Positions 1 through 8,375 of a DNA stretch of 64,000 nt are shown in pieces; position 1 is the stretch's first letter, and each line of letters begins with the position of its first letter. The notes beneath the pieces are model-generated. The model worked only from the letters and a program-made list of their open reading frames with translations. It searched no databases and was not told the origin of the DNA. Source of the DNA: DAISIK01 sp036822055 (GTDB taxonomy: Bacteria > Verrucomicrobiota > Verrucomicrobiia > Opitutales > Puniceicoccaceae); the NCBI GenBank assembly GCA_036822055.1, contig DAISIK010000010.1:13834-77833 (forward strand). The letters are read 5' to 3'. The translations under genes and the position numbers were made by a program.

Positions 1-42
1 TTGTCTCGACAGAATAACTCTGGTTAATCATGAGTTGTAAGT

Positions 43-140
43 GCGGGAGGGTTCGTCCCTCAAAAATTCATGACCTATCCACACACCCGATGAGTATGCG
101 AGTTCTCTCGGGGAGGGACGAACTTCCCGCCAGTTTTTTT
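43..140 (+). terminator. Long-loop inverted repeat with T-tract (possible terminator)
   Basis: The arm at 43-60 (gcgggagggttcgtccct) is complementary to 114-130 apart from one bulge and one mismatch, with a loop of about 53 bases, and is followed by seven T at 134-140. Two short reading frames running in from the left edge stop at 25-27 and 38-40, so this could end transcription of a gene lying mostly outside the window. The loop is much longer than in a classic intrinsic terminator, so a structured RNA element is also possible. Confidence 0.35.
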
Positions 141-244
141 CTCGCAATCAAGATTTGAAATCTGAAAATAGAGATAGTTTACGATTTGGTTAAATTTTGC
201 CGGCCTTGAGAAAGTCGGTTTAAGTGAGATAGTGAGAGTGAGAG

Positions 245-278
245 GGGCCGTTCGAATAGAACGGCCCTTCGTTTTTTT
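245..278 (+). terminator. Rho-independent terminator
   Basis: A perfect 9-bp stem (gggccgttc at 245-253, gaacggccc at 259-267) with a 5-base loop is followed by ttcg and seven T at 272-278. This is a textbook intrinsic terminator on the plus strand. No protein gene lies between the preceding hairpin at 43-140 and this one, so it either backs up that structure or ends a short untranslated RNA of roughly 100 bases. The rest of 1-402 shows nothing else I can name. Confidence 0.75.
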
Positions 279-402
279 AGATTTTAACCGTGCTCTCTTT
301 GCTCGGTGGCAGAGTCAGGCGCCGATTAACGATCACCGGGCATAAAGAACTCCTTCATTCTTGGTGGTTGAAGATTCGGGGCAGTCGCTCTTAAATCCTT
401 GG

Positions 403-885
403 ATGTCTGAAGTTCTCAAATTGATTTTAGAGGGTGAGCGTCTGTCGACAGCTGAGATGGCCAAGGTGTTGGATCTCACGGACGGTGAGGTCCAGATGGA
501 AATTGAAAGGCTGCGGGAGACTGGGGTCATCCTTGGTTGGAGACCGGTCTTAAATCCGGAGAACCAAGGGTATGAAAATGTGCGGGCCGTGATTGAGATC
601 CGGATTAGCCCGGAACGCGAGGGAGGCTTTGACCGGGTAGCTTTACGGGTGGCCGGGTTCCCCGAGGTCGAGAGCTGCTTCCTGATGTCCGGAGCCTATG
701 ATCTGCTCGTTTTTGTGAATGGGAAGAATCTGCAGCGGGTGGCGAGGTTCGTAAGCGAGAAGCTGGCGACCCTTGGCGGGGTTCTTTCCACTGCTACTCA
801 TTTTGTCCTCAGGCCGTACAAGGAACAGGGCTTCGAGATCCAGCACTTTGGGAACGAGGATCGCAAACCAGCCGTCTCTCCCTAG
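403..885 (+). CDS. Lrp/AsnC-family transcriptional regulator
   Basis: DNA-binding regulator of the Lrp/AsnC (feast/famine) type. An N-terminal winged-helix segment (about residues 1-45 from this start, LSTAEMAKVLDLTDGEVQ) is followed by an alpha/beta RAM-type effector domain (from about residue 55: a run of VRAVIEIRISPE, then GAYDLLVFVNG and the FVLRPYKE strand). I chose ATG 403 because the helix-turn-helix then begins close to the N-terminus as in the family; a TTG at 361 would add 14 residues. No clear ribosome site precedes either. It lies 51 bp upstream of gcvT in the same direction, which suggests, without proving, amino-acid-responsive control of the glycine cleavage genes. Confidence 0.8.
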   Translation: MSEVLKLILEGERLSTAEMAKVLDLTDGEVQMEIERLRETGVILGWRPVLNPENQGYENVRAVIEIRISPEREGGFDRVALRVAGFPEVESCFLMSGAYDLLVFVNGKNLQRVARFVSEKLATLGGVLSTATHFVLRPYKEQGFEIQHFGNEDRKPAVSP

Positions 886-936
886 AGTTGGTGCTGCTCG
901 GTTGAGCCACTCCCGCTTGCGAGAAGATACTCAACA

Positions 937-2031
937 ATGAGTTCATTACATAAAACTTCGCTCCATCCCTTCCATCTCTCCCAAGGGGCCCGGATGGTGG
1001 ACTTTGCCGGATGGGAAATGCCGGTTCAGTACCAGTCGATCCTTGAGGAACATCTGGCGGTCAGGCGGGGGGTCGGCTTCTTCGATGTGAGCCATATGGG
1101 AGTCTTCGAATTTGCCGGGGAGGAGGCTGAAGAAGCGCTCGACTTCATCTTCACTAATCGAGTTTGTGGAGTCGCCGTAGGGCACGGAGTGTATTCTCCG
1201 GCCTGTGACGGAAACGGGTTTGTGGTGGATGATTGCATCATCTACCGAATGGAGCCCAACCGGTTCCTCGTGGTAGTCAACGCAGCCAACCGATTGAAGG
1301 ACTTCTCCTTCTTCGGCGCACTGGCCAGCCTGTTTAAGGTCAGCTTGTCGGATCTTTCAAACAGAGGGGCTCTCCTCGCTGTCCAGGGACCCGAAGCGGT
1401 TAATTTGTTAACCAGTATGTTAGGCCCGGAACTTGCGGAGGTGAGGAGATTCGGGTGGTTGAAGTTACCGTACAGGACCAACGAGGCTATCGCTTTCCGG
1501 ACCGGCTACACGGGTGAGGATGGATTTGAGATCCTGCTGAGAGCAGAAGATGGGCCCTCCCTGGCTGAGGATTTGCTAGCCGCTGGAGCCACTCCCTGCG
1601 GATTGGGCGCCCGCGACAGTTTAAGGCTGGAAGCTGGGTATCCGCTCTATGGTCACGAGTTTGACTCAACCCGAACCCCGTTTGAAGGGGGAGTTGGGTG
1701 GGCGGTCAAGATGAACAAGGATGGATTTTCCGGCCAGGAATCATTGTCAAAAGCCAGAGCGAACGGGGCTCTCGACAAGTTGGTTCATTTCATCACCGCT
1801 GACAAACGCCAAGCTAGAGGTGGTGCCATTCTTTATTCGGGTGGAAATGTTGTCGGGAAGGTGGCCAGCGGGGCTTACTCCCCAATCCTCGAGCGAGGGA
1901 TCGGCTCGGCCCATTTAAGAGCCGGGGTTCCCCTGGATGGAACCTTCGAGGCTGAGGTGCGGGGGAACCGGCTTCAGTTGCAGCTTGCGAAACCGCCCCT
2001 CAACCAGAAGGCTCCAGCAGTTCAATTATGA
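937..2031 (+). CDS. gcvT: Glycine cleavage system T protein (aminomethyltransferase)
   Basis: Transfers the methylene carbon from the aminomethyl-lipoyl arm of GcvH to tetrahydrofolate, releasing ammonia. At 364 residues it has the usual family length. The N-terminus (TSLHPFHLSQGARMVDFAGW) and the FFDVSHMG segment near residue 50 are hallmarks, as are the VVNAANR segment and TGYTGEDGFEI in the folate-binding domain; the C-terminal barrel carries RGGAILYSGG and SGAYSPILERGIG. The stop overlaps the gcvH start by 4 bp (ATGA), so the two are translationally coupled. The decarboxylase gene gcvP is not in the window. Confidence 0.95.
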   Translation: MSSLHKTSLHPFHLSQGARMVDFAGWEMPVQYQSILEEHLAVRRGVGFFDVSHMGVFEFAGEEAEEALDFIFTNRVCGVAVGHGVYSPACDGNGFVVDDCIIYRMEPNRFLVVVNAANRLKDFSFFGALASLFKVSLSDLSNRGALLAVQGPEAVNLLTSMLGPELAEVRRFGWLKLPYRTNEAIAFRTGYTGEDGFEILLRAEDGPSLAEDLLAAGATPCGLGARDSLRLEAGYPLYGHEFDSTRTPFEGGVGWAVKMNKDGFSGQESLSKARANGALDKLVHFITADKRQARGGAILYSGGNVVGKVASGAYSPILERGIGSAHLRAGVPLDGTFEAEVRGNRLQLQLAKPPLNQKAPAVQL

Positions 2032-2411
2032 GTGAAGTAAGAGAAAGTTTGGCTTATACAAAAGAGCACGAATGGCTGAGGGTTGACGGAGCGTGTGCCT
2101 GGGTTGGGATCACCGACCACGCCCAGGAAACCCTTGGGGACATCACCTTCGTAGAGCTTCCCACCGTCGGCCAGGTTTTTAAACAGGGAGATACCTTTGG
2201 AGTGGTGGAGTCGGTGAAGGCTGCCTCAGACCTCTACATTCCAGTGGAAGGGGAGATCTTGGAGATCAATGAAGGTCTGGAGACCGATCCGGCCATCATC
2301 AACCAATCGCCCTACGACAAGGGCTGGATCATTAAAATTGCGATTAAGAACTCGGATCAAGTGAAAGACCTCCTCGATTCTGAAGCGTATCAATCGTTGC
2401 CCGGGATTTGA
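2028..2411 (+). CDS. gcvH: Glycine cleavage system H protein
   Basis: Small lipoyl carrier that shuttles the aminomethyl group between P, T and L proteins of the glycine cleavage complex. At 127 residues it is of standard length. The lipoylation site is Lys64 in GVVESVKAASDLYIPVEGEI, and the downstream NEGLETDPAIINQSPYDKGW block is typical. It starts inside the gcvT stop (ATGA) and its own stop overlaps the next gene's TTG by 4 bp, so gcvT, gcvH and the peroxiredoxin look like one operon. Confidence 0.96.
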   Translation: MSEVRESLAYTKEHEWLRVDGACAWVGITDHAQETLGDITFVELPTVGQVFKQGDTFGVVESVKAASDLYIPVEGEILEINEGLETDPAIINQSPYDKGWIIKIAIKNSDQVKDLLDSEAYQSLPGI

Positions 2412-2953
2412 GGGGCAGACGATTTTTTAAGCGGCTGGTTGCAATCGGAGCTATCGGCCTCTTGGTCTTGAGTTCAGCTCTATTACCTATGCTATCTTCT
2501 TCCAGCGACCACCTCGAAGTGGGGGCTCCAGCGCCCTCCCTATCTGTCACGCTCGATAATCAGGAAGTGGTGGAACTGTCCACCCTCTACGAGAAGGGAC
2601 CGGTCCTTCTCTTTTTTTATCCCAAAGCCGATACCCCTGGCTGCACCAAGCAGGCCTGTAATCTAAGAGATGAATTCAAAGCGCTGACGGAAGCCAACCT
2701 TCAGGTGCTCGGGGTGAGCAGGGATTCGGTCAAAAAGCAGGCCGCTTTCCGGGCAAAGTACTCTCTGCCCTATCCTTTGATCGCCGATCCGGAGGGGGCG
2801 CTGGGAAAAGCATTCAAAGTTGGTGGATACCTGGGCCTAGCCTACAAGCGCGAGTCCTATCTGGTGGTTGATGGCAAAGTGGCCTGGATGGATCGGCGAG
2901 CCAAACCTGGATCGCAGGCCGCCGATGCGCTCAAGGCACTTGCTGAGCTTTAA
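2408..2953 (+). CDS. PrxQ/Bcp-type peroxiredoxin with N-terminal membrane or export segment
   Basis: Thiol peroxidase of the AhpC/TSA superfamily. After a hydrophobic N-terminus (about residues 9-29), probably a signal sequence or anchor, comes a thioredoxin fold with YPKADTPGCTKQAC: peroxidatic Cys79 and a second Cys84 five residues later, the arrangement of PrxQ/BCP enzymes. The likely start is the TTG at 2408, overlapping the gcvH stop by 4 bp; there is no ATG before the hydrophobic segment. An exported location would place it at the periplasmic face, unlike the cytosolic BCP of Escherichia coli. Why it is joined to the glycine cleavage genes is unclear. Confidence 0.85.
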   Translation: MRGRRFFKRLVAIGAIGLLVLSSALLPMLSSSSDHLEVGAPAPSLSVTLDNQEVVELSTLYEKGPVLLFFYPKADTPGCTKQACNLRDEFKALTEANLQVLGVSRDSVKKQAAFRAKYSLPYPLIADPEGALGKAFKVGGYLGLAYKRESYLVVDGKVAWMDRRAKPGSQAADALKALAEL

Positions 2954-2965
2954 GCGGCTTGTGGC

Positions 2966-3661
2966 CTAGTCGAAAAGGTCAGGCTGGTGGGGATGGTGGT
3001 ACACCGCTTCCTCAATCAATCCCGGGTGGTTATTTCGGGTGCTGTTAACCTCGAGGGAGACCGGGCGCAGGGATATCTGGCGGTCATCCGCCTCGAGGAG
3101 CATTTCAGGGGTGGGCTGTTCCGAGCTTGAGAGCCAGCCATCAACCGCCGAAGGCTTCAGAAAAACCGGCATCCGATGATGGATTGATCCGATGAGCGAG
3201 TTTGCCGAGCAGGTAAGGATGGTAACTTCTCCGTGTTGCCCTTTCGCTGGATTCCAGAGTGCCGCAAAATGAAACAGCGAATCGGACACGGGATGGATCC
3301 AAAAGGGTCGTGGCGGTCCCATTGATTGGGTCCGATCCCATTCGAAGAAGCCACTCGCCGGGACAATCGCATGACGGCGTTCGGCGGATTTTCGAAAAAG
3401 TGGTTTCTTCCATGCAGTCTCCGAGCGGGCATTGGCCACCAGCTTTGACGTTCCCGAATTCATTCTCAGTTGGAAGCCCCAGAACAATTGACGTCCAACT
3501 CGGCGGACGGGCTCTCCAGGCGAAGATTCATCGTGCAGGATGACGGGAATCTCGACTCCTGGGGAAATGTTCCATGACGGAGTTATCGCAAAGGGATCGG
3601 AGAGGTTATAGATCTTCTCCAGAGACTGGGATCCGGGGTGGAGACTGTAGCGGCCACACAT
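2966..3661 (-). CDS. SRAP-family protein (YedK/HMCES type), abasic-site DNA-protein crosslink
   Basis: SRAP proteins form a thiazolidine crosslink with abasic sites in single-stranded DNA through Cys2 after Met removal. I therefore start at the ATG at 3661, which gives MCGRYSL; the frame is open a further 12 codons upstream but that would bury Cys2. Other active-site residues are visible: Asn77 in ANARSET, Glu107 in GFFEW and the His in IHHRMPVFL. The protein is 231 residues, normal for the family. It is transcribed after queG (gap 32 bp from this start) and converges on the peroxiredoxin gene with 12 bp between stops. Confidence 0.92.
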   Translation of the reverse strand: MCGRYSLHPGSQSLEKIYNLSDPFAITPSWNISPGVEIPVILHDESSPGEPVRRVGRQLFWGFQLRMNSGTSKLVANARSETAWKKPLFRKSAERRHAIVPASGFFEWDRTQSMGPPRPFWIHPVSDSLFHFAALWNPAKGQHGEVTILTCSANSLIGSIHHRMPVFLKPSAVDGWLSSSEQPTPEMLLEADDRQISLRPVSLEVNSTRNNHPGLIEEAVYHHPHQPDLFD

Positions 3662-3693
3662 AGGGGTACTTTGGACTCGCGCCTGGTAGCAAA

Positions 3694-4719
3694 TCAAGCG
3701 CGGTCGATTCGTGGAATCATGCGCGCCCTAATTTGATCCAACGCCCAACTCGCGTGCTCGGCAACGAGTGGCCCGGACCCGCAGAGGACAGCCTCCAGAG
3801 CTGGAAGATCCGACTGGGTGCCAATATTGCCAAGCACCACGCAGACATTGCGCAGCCAACGCTCCAGACCTAGGCGGCGAACGGGCGAACCCTGAAAAAA
3901 GCTTTGGAAGGTTTCCTGATCCCAGGAAAGGGTTTCCGCGAGGTCGGGAATCTTTCGTGGCTCAAATTTGGCCTCTCGAGTTTGTCGCGCCCAATGATTC
4001 CAGGGGCAAACTTCCATGCAGTCATCACAACCGAAAAGATGGTCCCCAATGGCGGTCCGAAATTCCATTGGAATGGGGCCTTGATGCTCAATGGTGAGGT
4101 ATGCGATACATCGGCGGGCATCAAGTTGGAATGGAGCGGTGATGGCCTTTGTAGGGCAAATATCAATACATTTTTGACACTTGCCGCAGCGCTCAGGCTC
4201 TGGAGGGTCCGGGTCGAATCTAAGGGTGGTGAGGATGATCCCGATAAAGAAGTAGCTTCCGGCCTTTCGATCAATGAGGACGGTGTGCTTTCCCTGCCAG
4301 CCGAGACCCGCCAGCGCGGCGAGGGGTTTTTCAAGGATCGGGCCGGTATCCACATAGGGTTTTTGTTCGCCACCGTGGGAACGGAGTAGCGTGCAGAGCT
4401 TTTTCAAGCGTTTATAGATCAGATTGTGGTAGTCGCTCCCGAGAGCGTATCGTGCAATCCGCGCTCTCGCGGGGGGAGGGTCCTGGAAGTAATTGAAGGA
4501 GAGGGCAATGATCGTTTGAGCACCGGGATGAAGGCGAGAGGGATCGGTCCGCTGCTCCGTGCGGGAAGCCATCCACGCCATAGTGCCGTGCTTCTCCTCC
4601 GCGATCCAGCGCCGGTAGTAGGCCGCTTGCGAGAGCGGTGCAACCCCTGTAAACCCGACTCGGTCGAATCCCAGATCCTGAGCGGTGCTAATGAATTCCT
4701 CTCGGAGATCGCTCATCAA
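3694..4719 (-). CDS. queG: Epoxyqueuosine reductase QueG
   Basis: Cobalamin-dependent iron-sulfur enzyme that reduces epoxyqueuosine to queuosine in tRNA, the last step of Q synthesis. It is 341 residues. The signature segments are present: DTGPILEKPLAALAGLGWQGKH near the middle, then CGKCQKCIDICPTKAI and FGCDDCMEVCPWN, which supply the cysteines for two [4Fe-4S] clusters; a short C-terminal HEAT-like tail follows. Two consecutive ATG codons (4719, 4716) are possible starts. It is divergent from queC-queD-queE with 160 bp between, so the pathway genes sit back to back. Confidence 0.95.
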   Translation of the reverse strand: MMSDLREEFISTAQDLGFDRVGFTGVAPLSQAAYYRRWIAEEKHGTMAWMASRTEQRTDPSRLHPGAQTIIALSFNYFQDPPPARARIARYALGSDYHNLIYKRLKKLCTLLRSHGGEQKPYVDTGPILEKPLAALAGLGWQGKHTVLIDRKAGSYFFIGIILTTLRFDPDPPEPERCGKCQKCIDICPTKAITAPFQLDARRCIAYLTIEHQGPIPMEFRTAIGDHLFGCDDCMEVCPWNHWARQTREAKFEPRKIPDLAETLSWDQETFQSFFQGSPVRRLGLERWLRNVCVVLGNIGTQSDLPALEAVLCGSGPLVAEHASWALDQIRARMIPRIDRA

Positions 4720-4879
4720 GGACCAATGCCATGGAGTGTCTCAAGAGGTCAACCAACTTGTGGCTAAGGTCTCGTCAACGGGAGTTGGAATGAGCTTGGC
4801 CAAATCGGCCAGGTGATGCTGAAAATCTTGGTGAAACGCTCGACAGCTCTCGGCATCGGCTCGTATCTTCTCGGCTATT

Positions 4880-5581
4880 GTGAAGACGCTTGTGGTATTT
4901 TCTGGTGGCTTAGACTCGACGGTTCTCCTCTACCATCTCCTTGCCGAAGGAAAGCAGGTTTCATCGTTGAGCGTGGACTACGGGCAACGACATCAGGTTG
5001 AGCTTTCCCGAGCCCGTATGATCGCTGAAAATGCGGGTGTCCCCTGGGATTGTGTCGATTTTTCAACTCTTGGTAGTCTGCTTGGCAAGAGTAGTCTAGT
5101 TGATCGATCGGTTGAGGTACCCGAGGGACACTACGAAGATGAGTCGATGAAACTGACGGTGGTGCCCAATCGGAATATGATCCTCATCGCGCTGGCGACC
5201 GCCCGGGCGATTGCGATTGGGGCAAACGAGGTAGCTTACGGAGCCCATGCCGGGGACCATGCGATTTACCCTGATTGTCGGCCAGCTTTTGCGGAGGCAA
5301 TGGATGCGGCGGTACGTCTGGCAGACTTTAATGAGGTGAGGCTCTATCGCCCCTTCATCGGACTTTCCAAGGCAGAGATTGTGACCCGTGGCGCTGAATT
5401 GGGGGTTCCTTTTGAAGATACCTGGTCCTGCTATAAGGGGGGGGCGGTACATTGTGGGAGATGCGGAACCTGTGTTGAGCGCCGCGAGGCTTTCCAGATT
5501 GCCGGGGTCCCTGATCCAACCCCATACGCCGAGGGAGCGCCCGATCTGAGTGAGCTCCTCGCCCAGCGGACGGTCGCCTAG
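4880..5581 (+). CDS. queC: 7-cyano-7-deazaguanine synthase QueC
   Basis: ATP-dependent enzyme converting 7-carboxy-7-deazaguanine and ammonia to preQ0, precursor of queuosine. The PP-loop FSGGLDST (residues 7-14) begins almost at the N-terminus, which fixes the GTG start at 4880. Four zinc-binding cysteines lie at residues 184, 192, 195 and 198 (WSCYKGGAVHCGRCGTC). Length 233 is normal. An uninterrupted run of eight G occurs at about 5437-5444, just inside the zinc-motif codons. queD follows 10 bp later. Confidence 0.96.
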   Translation: MKTLVVFSGGLDSTVLLYHLLAEGKQVSSLSVDYGQRHQVELSRARMIAENAGVPWDCVDFSTLGSLLGKSSLVDRSVEVPEGHYEDESMKLTVVPNRNMILIALATARAIAIGANEVAYGAHAGDHAIYPDCRPAFAEAMDAAVRLADFNEVRLYRPFIGLSKAEIVTRGAELGVPFEDTWSCYKGGAVHCGRCGTCVERREAFQIAGVPDPTPYAEGAPDLSELLAQRTVA

Positions 5582-5591
5582 GAGTTTCTCT

Positions 5592-6026
5592 ATGTTCACC
5601 TGCTCAAAGCTATATCCAGAGATACCCTTTGCTCACCGGCAACACCGCCACAACGGGCACTGCGCCTTGATCCACGGTCACAACTGGAGTTTCAGACTAA
5701 CCTTTGCCGCCGAGGAACTCGACGCCTGTGGATTTGTAGTGGATTTTGGATCGCTTGGTTACGTGAAGGAATGGCTTTTCAAAACCTTCGACCACGCTTG
5801 CTGTTTCAACCGGGATGATCTCGAAGGTCTCCGTTTGGTGGAATCCCATCCCCACTTTTTCCATGCCGTGGTTATCGAAAACTGCTCGGCCGAGGGAATC
5901 GCCCAATATGTTTGTGAATCGGTGGGCAGGTTGGTGACGACTGAAACCGGGGGACGGGTTAGGGTAGCTCAAGTGGAAGTTTTTGAAGACACCCGCAACG
6001 CGGCTTGTTTCAAACCAGCGGATTGA
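5592..6026 (+). CDS. queD: 6-carboxy-5,6,7,8-tetrahydropterin synthase QueD
   Basis: Converts dihydroneopterin triphosphate to 6-carboxytetrahydropterin, the first dedicated step to queuosine. Starting at ATG 5592, which has GGAG 7 bp upstream immediately after the queC stop, gives 144 residues. Zinc-binding His15, His28 and His30 and catalytic Cys24 are seen in FAHRQ and HCALIHGHN; FDHACCFN and the late VEVFEDT complete the family pattern. The stop shares one base with the queE start (TGATG). Confidence 0.95.
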   Translation: MFTCSKLYPEIPFAHRQHRHNGHCALIHGHNWSFRLTFAAEELDACGFVVDFGSLGYVKEWLFKTFDHACCFNRDDLEGLRLVESHPHFFHAVVIENCSAEGIAQYVCESVGRLVTTETGGRVRVAQVEVFEDTRNAACFKPAD

Positions 6027-6703
6027 TGCGCTACCCGGTCTATGAGCGATTTTTAACCTGGCAAGGGGAGGGTGTCCATTTGGGACGAAAGGCGGCCTTT
6101 ATCAGACTCTACGGCTGCCCGGTTCACTGCCCGTGGTGCGACTCCGCTGGCACCTGGCATCAGGACCACGTCCCGGCTCATTTGCTTAAGGAGACAGCGG
6201 AGGAGTTGGTGAGTTGGGTTGTCTCAACCGGAGCCGGGATTTGTGTGATCACTGGAGGAGAACCGACGATTTACGACCTCGACCCCCTCGTTTCTGAACT
6301 CACCCGGGTGGGAGTGCGGTCGCACCTCGAGACCAGCGGCGGTTTCCCAATCACCGGTAATCTTGACTGGATCACTCTGAGCCCCAAGCGCTGGCAACTT
6401 CCACTCGACGAGAATCTGGTCAAGGCAGATGAGATTAAGGTGATCGTCGATCAGCCTGGAGCGATCGGCTATTGGGAGGATTCCCTGCGCGGCAAAGTGC
6501 GGACGGATTCGATTTGGCTGCATCCGGAATGGTCCTCCCGGAGTGACCCTGCGGTTATTCGGGCGATCAATGAAGCTGTCCTCGCTCAACGCCTTCCGTA
6601 CCGGGCCGGTTTTCAGCTGCACAAACTGTATCGGGTGGACGAATCCAGCGCTGGCTCCCGACCTCCCGTACCGCTGGGTGGAGTTCAAAGCAGGGGTTAC
6701 TGA
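6026..6703 (+). CDS. queE: 7-carboxy-7-deazaguanine synthase QueE (radical SAM)
   Basis: Radical S-adenosylmethionine enzyme that contracts the carboxytetrahydropterin ring to 7-carboxy-7-deazaguanine. From ATG 6026 it has 225 residues. The cluster-binding cysteines are at 31, 35 and 38 (GCPVHCPWCD), followed by ITGGEPT and LETSGG typical of radical SAM barrels of this family. The stop-start overlap TGATG with queD implies coupled translation. A perfect 10-bp palindrome (cttggccaag) lies just after the stop at about 6708-6717 but has no T-tract. Confidence 0.95.
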   Translation: MRYPVYERFLTWQGEGVHLGRKAAFIRLYGCPVHCPWCDSAGTWHQDHVPAHLLKETAEELVSWVVSTGAGICVITGGEPTIYDLDPLVSELTRVGVRSHLETSGGFPITGNLDWITLSPKRWQLPLDENLVKADEIKVIVDQPGAIGYWEDSLRGKVRTDSIWLHPEWSSRSDPAVIRAINEAVLAQRLPYRAGFQLHKLYRVDESSAGSRPPVPLGGVQSRGY

Positions 6704-6908
6704 ACCTTGGCCAAGTTTGCCATAGAGGTTTGATCGTTCTCGACCTACCGAAATTCATGATGAGGAATACGTGAGTTTTCCGTCGCCATTTGGGCGGAAT
6801 TACTCATGCGACGCGCCTGAAAATTAATTCGGAAGGGTGGAACCGGGGGGGGAGGCTACCGCGAGGGGAATCTTGCAACCGTCTTCATTTTGAGGGAGCC
6901 TCCCCACG

Positions 6909-8336
6909 ATGGATTTCACGAGCTTGGATAACGCCTTTAAGAGCCGAGAGCTTTTTCAGGATAAAACATGGCGGCTTTCCCCGGAAGCTTTTGGTTTGAG
7001 CGAAATCCAGCTCCGATCGATTGAGGAAATTGGCAGGGCCTGCCTCGAGTTTGTGTCGGCAGCCGAGAGGCTCTACCGGAGGGTGGCAGACGGACGAAAG
7101 CTTCTTCGGAACGGCGATCTGAAAGTGGATTGGGTGCTCGATTACTACGACGCAGGCAAGCCTTCAGGATTGATTGAGCACCAGAGGATGACTTTTCAAA
7201 ACGGAAGGATTCCAAGGGTACTGCGCCCTGACCTCCTTCTGACCGAAGATGGTTTCGCCCTCACGGAGCTCGATTCCGTACCTGGTGGAATCGGTTTAAC
7301 CGCGTTTCTAAACCGGCTCTACGCTCCAGATGGTGGAATCATCGGGGATGATGACCGGATGATCCGGGGCTTCATTGATTGCCTGAGTGACGAGTTTAGC
7401 AACCATCACAATCCATTCATTGCCATCGTAGTGAGTGATGAGGCGGAAACCTATCGACCCGAAATGGAGTGGCTCGCTGGAGAACTCCATCGACTGGGAC
7501 GGAGGGTCTTTGTTTACCATCCCAGGGATCTTATGCCGATCGGAGAGAGCATTTGTGTCGATGTTGAGGGATCGCCGCAGCGGGTAGATATCATCTACCG
7601 CTTCTTCGAGCTCTTCGATTTACCGAATATGGCTCTCTCGAGTTTTCTCGTTGAGGCGGTTGAACGCGGGGAGGTTGTGCTAACCCCTCCAATGCGACCG
7701 ATTCTGGAGGAAAAACTATCCCTTGCTCTCTTTCATCATCCGGTCCTCGAGCCCTATTGGAAGGAACAGCTGGGTAAAAGATCCTTTGGTGTCCTTAAAA
7801 AGCTGATACCATATTCATGGATTGTCGATCCAACACCGGTTGGTCCAAACGCCTTCTTACATGCGCCGACGGTGGGTGGACGATCTCCTGCCCGATGGGA
7901 GGAGTTGGCAAACGGAACCCAGAAAGAGCGGAACTTGATTTTGAAAATCAGTGGATTTGACGAGTCGGCCTGGGGGGCGCGTAGTGTAACCCTCGGAAGC
8001 GATGTATCCCGGGAAGAGTGGGGGAGGGCATTGATCGAAGCGACCCGGTCTTGGCCCGACGCTCCTTACATTCTCCAGGAATATCACAAACCCATCCGCC
8101 AACGGCACACCCTTTTTTCTGAGGATGGGGCGGTTCTTCCAACCGAGGGGAGGGTTCGGCTTTGTCCCTACTTTTTTATTCGGGATAAGGATGGTGGGTT
8201 GGAGAGTGACCTTTGTGGAATCCTGGCAACCCTTTGCCCGGCAGATAAAAAGATTATCCATGGAATGAAGGACGCTGCTCTTCTGCCCTGTCGTTTGCTT
8301 GAAAGTCAGAATAAGCCAGCGATGGTGGTTCAGTGA
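6909..8336 (+). CDS. Uncharacterised protein resembling circularly permuted ATP-grasp ligases
   Basis: I do not know its substrate. The order of motifs resembles the type-2 circularly permuted ATP-grasp family: RPDLLLTEDGF (106-116), ELDSVPGGIG (120-129, like the E-D-N-x-x-x-P-S-G box), VDIIYRFFE (226-234), a P-x-x-E-E-K element (264-269), LILKISGFDESAWGARSV (343-360, nucleotide-loop-like) and YILQEYHKP (387-395). Such enzymes join a carboxylate to an amine using ATP; the match to glutathionylspermidine-synthase-like folds is by eye only. GAGGGAG lies 13 bp upstream of the ATG. The acyltransferase gene starts 39 bp downstream, so the two are probably co-transcribed. No signal peptide: cytoplasmic. 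Confidence 0.6.
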   Translation: MDFTSLDNAFKSRELFQDKTWRLSPEAFGLSEIQLRSIEEIGRACLEFVSAAERLYRRVADGRKLLRNGDLKVDWVLDYYDAGKPSGLIEHQRMTFQNGRIPRVLRPDLLLTEDGFALTELDSVPGGIGLTAFLNRLYAPDGGIIGDDDRMIRGFIDCLSDEFSNHHNPFIAIVVSDEAETYRPEMEWLAGELHRLGRRVFVYHPRDLMPIGESICVDVEGSPQRVDIIYRFFELFDLPNMALSSFLVEAVERGEVVLTPPMRPILEEKLSLALFHHPVLEPYWKEQLGKRSFGVLKKLIPYSWIVDPTPVGPNAFLHAPTVGGRSPARWEELANGTQKERNLILKISGFDESAWGARSVTLGSDVSREEWGRALIEATRSWPDAPYILQEYHKPIRQRHTLFSEDGAVLPTEGRVRLCPYFFIRDKDGGLESDLCGILATLCPADKKIIHGMKDAALLPCRLLESQNKPAMVVQ

Positions 8337-8375
8337 AGGATTGAACTTTGATAAGGGGAGCGGTTCTTTCGGATC

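Noticed and set aside
1..40. Tail of a protein gene entering from the left edge
   Set aside because: Two frames stop here (25-27 and 38-40) but only 8-12 codons are visible, too few to decide.
886..936. Glycine riboswitch before gcvT
   Set aside because: The 51-bp gap is too short, and the region before the regulator gene shows no matching aptamer pattern.
4720..4879. Possible preQ1 riboswitch between queG and queC
   Set aside because: I looked for the short pseudoknot pattern and found no convincing match; only a small ttggccaaatcggccag hairpin.
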